DNA of 64,000 nt from Trachythela sp. YZ-2020 (Eukaryota > Cnidaria > Anthozoa > Malacalcyonacea > Clavulariidae): contig JADLSH010000359.1 in NCBI GenBank assembly GCA_016169945.1, positions 62,001 to 126,000 on the forward strand. The letters run 5' to 3'. Positions 61,179-64,000 of this stretch are shown piece by piece. The translations under genes were made by a program, and so were the position numbers. Position 1 is the stretch's first letter. Every line of letters begins with the position of its first letter. The notes under the pieces are model-generated. The model ran no database searches and had not been told where the DNA came from. It was given only the letters and a program-made list of their open reading frames with translations.

Positions 61179-61600
61179 TTTAGACTTAGAAATAAGACTG
61201 GCCATTTCGTTTTGTAATTTTTCAAGCGCGTTCGATTGATTATTAAATTTAGCTTCCAAAATCACGATATCTAACTTTACACTTTCCATTTCTACCTCAC
61301 AGCACTTGCATTTATTAGGCAAAACTTCATTGTTATCCGGGCGTTGTATTGCGAACGAACTATCGATGAAAATTAAGAGAGAACGAATAACTTTACTTGC
61401 CTCTCGACCATTGTATGCTAACATCGTTGCCTAAGAACAACTTTTTCTCACCGCTAGGCGAAGACCATGTCCCGTCAATATTTAACGACTCCTTGACAAA
61501 CAATTTGAGTGATTCAAAGTCTCCAGACCACGAAAGCTTTAACTCAGCGATCGAACTTCGTTGCATAGTTGAACCGTTTGATAAATCAAGAAACACCTTT
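61179..61600 (-). pseudogene. Remnant ORF of unknown repeat family
   Basis: Two minus-strand frames (61596-61393 and 61424-61041) seem to be parts of one decayed frame: FVKESLNIDGTWSSPSGEKK, then a helical segment with KCKCCEVEMESVKLDI and LEKLQNEMASLISKSK. A zinc-knuckle-like or coiled-coil transposon ORF is possible. The C-terminal part of the second frame is merely MITE sequence, so the MITE truncated it. Confidence 0.4.
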
Positions 61601-61699
61601 GTCTTAATAACAGCAGTTGGTACAATAAACTCAGTAAATACTAAATTTGGAGCACGTTTATTTCTCAGGTTGTGTCAGTTGATGACGATGCATCATTAA

Positions 61700-63180
61700 G
61701 AACAATACGCTCTAAGAAGCGGACCCAGAGCAGACCTTATTTACTTTGTTAAAAATAGATTTAATTGGGTAGACTTCTCACATTGGGGGCCTAAAGATTT
61801 AGCAATGATAACGCCTTACATGCTAGTTTCAAGATAATTAGATTTTACTACGTTCCAATATTAACAACACTACAGTCCATCCTTGCCCCGATTTTGTGAT
61901 AATATATCTGGTGAAAAATTGCTCTTGCGCTGCAGTGTTGGTTGAAACGAACTATCAAAACAGCAGCTATTAGTTAATTAAAGTTGTATGGGATTGTTTG
62001 ATCTTTTGACAATTTCATAACCACATTGATTTACTAATAAGATGACCAAGATTAGGCAGCTAAATACCAACTGCTTTTTTTAAATGAACATAAAATGATT
62101 AAGCAATGCGTACTCGTTTCGAAAACAGCTTACATTCTCCATGCATGCTTGACTGCATTCGTAAACGCTGACTCAGTACAACGCATGCTCAATAGGAACT
62201 CGCGCGCGTAAAGTATTAATTATCTACGTCAACAAAGGACCGCTCACTTGTCGAAATTTTTCGAGACGTTCACATTTCGCGAAGTTTATTCGTTGCAAAT
62301 TGTTTTCAAAAGCGCTGTTAAATTGTTGTTCAATATTCTATATTGGAATTATCGAGCAAATATGTAAGTATATTACGACCTTTTAATAATATTTGATATA
62401 ATTATAAGAATAGGATAATTTTTTTGAAACTTTTCCCATGCTTACTTTGCGTTTTCTGAAAATGTTAGAACAATTTAAAAACGAAATGTTTCCCTTAGCT
62501 CCTCTTATCATTCAAAGGAAGCAGAAGTGCCGCACCAACGAGGTCTATGACTTGATAACGGATTACATAAGGAAATAATAATATATAGCGCAAACTAATG
62601 AAAAAAGATCGGGATTTAGTGTAATGAAAAACAAACGCACGCGCAAATTGCTAATTAAATTACGTCATCAACGTACACTTGGTCGCGCATTGACGACGTA
62701 TTAATTAGTTGCGAAAATTGTTGTAAATTGTTGTTAGCGGGTTTTGGTAGGTCGTGTCCTCCAACATTCCCGCCGTGCATTATATCGAAATGAAAGCACG
62801 GATCCGTCGTTTTATATTTCGTAAATAGACATTGTGGAATTCATTAGCTTGAATTTTGTAAAATTAACATTAAAAATGGCACTTCTCTACTCTTAAGCAT
62901 TGTTATTAATCATTCTGCTCTAATGTGTTGTGAACTCATTTGTTTACGCGTTTATTTACCCTTTCTATAATGTTTTATTTCAATAAAAGTTTTACAAATA
63001 TGAAGTAGACAAGAACTGTATTAACCACGAGGCCTCTCTGAACTGCTCGTGTTTCCACTTTTATACAACGTTTTCTTTTATGACGTAACTAACATGAAAA
63101 CATATATTTAACATGTGTTTCGCTATCATATGAATGACTTCAGGACAAAATAGGCACGCAAAGCGTACATGTACCTGCGC
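61700..63180. other. Intergenic, no gene seen
   Basis: AT-rich sequence with no domain-bearing frame. Confidence 0.4.
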
Positions 63181-63187
63181 TATGATA

Positions 63188-63292
63188 CTGTTGTTGTTGA
63201 TCTTGTTGTAGTTATTATAACTTGTTGATCTCGTTGTTGTTGCAGTAGTTGTTAATGTTGTTGTTGTAGTTGTAGTAGCTGTTAGTGGTGGT
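63188..63292 (+). repeat. GTT/GTA trinucleotide-rich tract
   Basis: Imperfect GTTGTTGTAGTT-type repeats. The minus strand gives a Thr/Asn-rich chance frame. Confidence 0.8.
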
Positions 63293-63379
63293 AATATCGA
63301 AGAGGGAATGGCACGGGAGTGCTGAGACGAGGAATATGGAAATGGACAACACGTTTCCCTTTGATAATGAGACCGCAAT

Positions 63380-64000
63380 ACAAAAATTTGGCTTATAAAC
63401 GCGTATTTTGTTTAGAAATTGACTGACTATTTTTAAATTCGTCTTTGAAATTTGTCTTTATAAGCTGTTTATATGAGGCTGGTTGGCCTGGCTGACCCAG
63501 TTAACCTGCCGCCCACTTTACAGCATATATCTTGTCACTTGTGAGGGGCTTTTCTATTTCCTTGCGTCTTTTTGTTTTAATCGTTTCTATTTATTTTTAA
63601 TTCGTACAGGAATCTATATTCTGAGAAATCTCTGAGCTCTGATTAGGTGAGTTCAAGATCTTATTTCCCATTTTCGCGTCGTTAATTGAATGTTTCTGTT
63701 TTATCCCGCGTTTGGGAAAATTAAAATGACAAAGAGGTCACTTTCAATAAACAACTGTCTTATTTTTTGATGCAGAAAGAATTCTTGTTTTGGTTAGAAG
63801 ATGACGACAAGCTTGTAAAATCGCCGAGGTGAGATTTTAATCCGAGAGACTGTGACGCGGCTCTGTTGTTCCTTTAGTTTCGGGAATTATACGACATGGC
63901 TTCTCTAATTAAATAAAAATTATATACAAAGGAAATTCCCATGCATCTTAATTGGTAACGTATATTTGTACGACTGGTGGATCTATTTACATGTATGTTA
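63380..64000. other. Intergenic, no gene seen
   Basis: No gene or repeat that I can define up to the window end. Confidence 0.4.

Overview
The window looks like metazoan nuclear DNA, most likely cnidarian (inference). It is AT-rich, dense in non-LTR retrotransposon fragments, MITEs and minisatellites, and carries one long innate-immunity-type gene, a HEPN-NACHT-WD40 protein at 7400-11707 on the minus strand. It also holds two nested Polinton/Maverick elements. No prokaryotic operon signals are present.

Region by region. 1-7.4 kb is intergenic, with a hAT-like MITE (8-bp duplication), a hairpin MITE and a 12-bp tandem repeat. 7.4-11.7 kb is the NLR-like gene. 11.7-18.5 kb is repeat-rich and without recognisable genes. 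18.5-25.9 kb holds non-LTR retrotransposon copies, including one inserted into another with a target duplication, tRNA-like tandem arrays and inverted minisatellites. 28.28-54.64 kb is an old, decayed Polinton (P1) with TIRs of about 860 bp and a 5/6-matching 6-bp target duplication. P1 holds structural-gene remnants and has been invaded by a Mutator-like MITE, a satellite, a SINE, a palindromic MITE, a long-TIR TTAA element (itself carrying a retrotransposon fragment) and a hAT-like MITE. In P1's right TIR lies a 3' retrotransposon fragment, and inside that fragment lies a second, young Polinton (P2, 36928-54016, 17,089 bp). P2 has 195-bp near-identical TIRs and a perfect 6-bp duplication ATTTTA. 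54.65-59.3 kb holds two more decayed LINEs. The rest is intergenic with MITEs.

P2 is the centrepiece. It encodes a protein-primed DNA polymerase B with an endonuclease-VII-like insertion, a DDE integrase with chromodomain, an A32/FtsK-like packaging ATPase, a probable double-jelly-roll major capsid protein and a broken minor-capsid-like gene. It also has an unusually large set of small membrane proteins. One ends in overlapping PSAP and PPLY late-domain motifs, and another is a membrane-anchored collagen-like protein. No adenovirus-type protease is recognisable.

P2 shows a consistent gene-expression grammar. Five genes (polymerase, zinc-finger protein, a 247-aa protein, a Cys-rich/SAP-like protein and the right-end gene) have a long upstream box, TTTAAAGGAT..ATA, followed by ACTAATAAAGAG just before the ATG. 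Nearly all virion-type genes instead have only TAATAAATG at the start codon. Gene ends, especially convergent ones, carry perfect or near-perfect 10-13 bp hairpins. I read this as an early/late promoter system with hairpin 3'-end signals, resembling what is known for large DNA viruses and virophages rather than host genes. P1 and P2 share no recognisable genes apart from an ATPase-like remnant, so they are different lineages.
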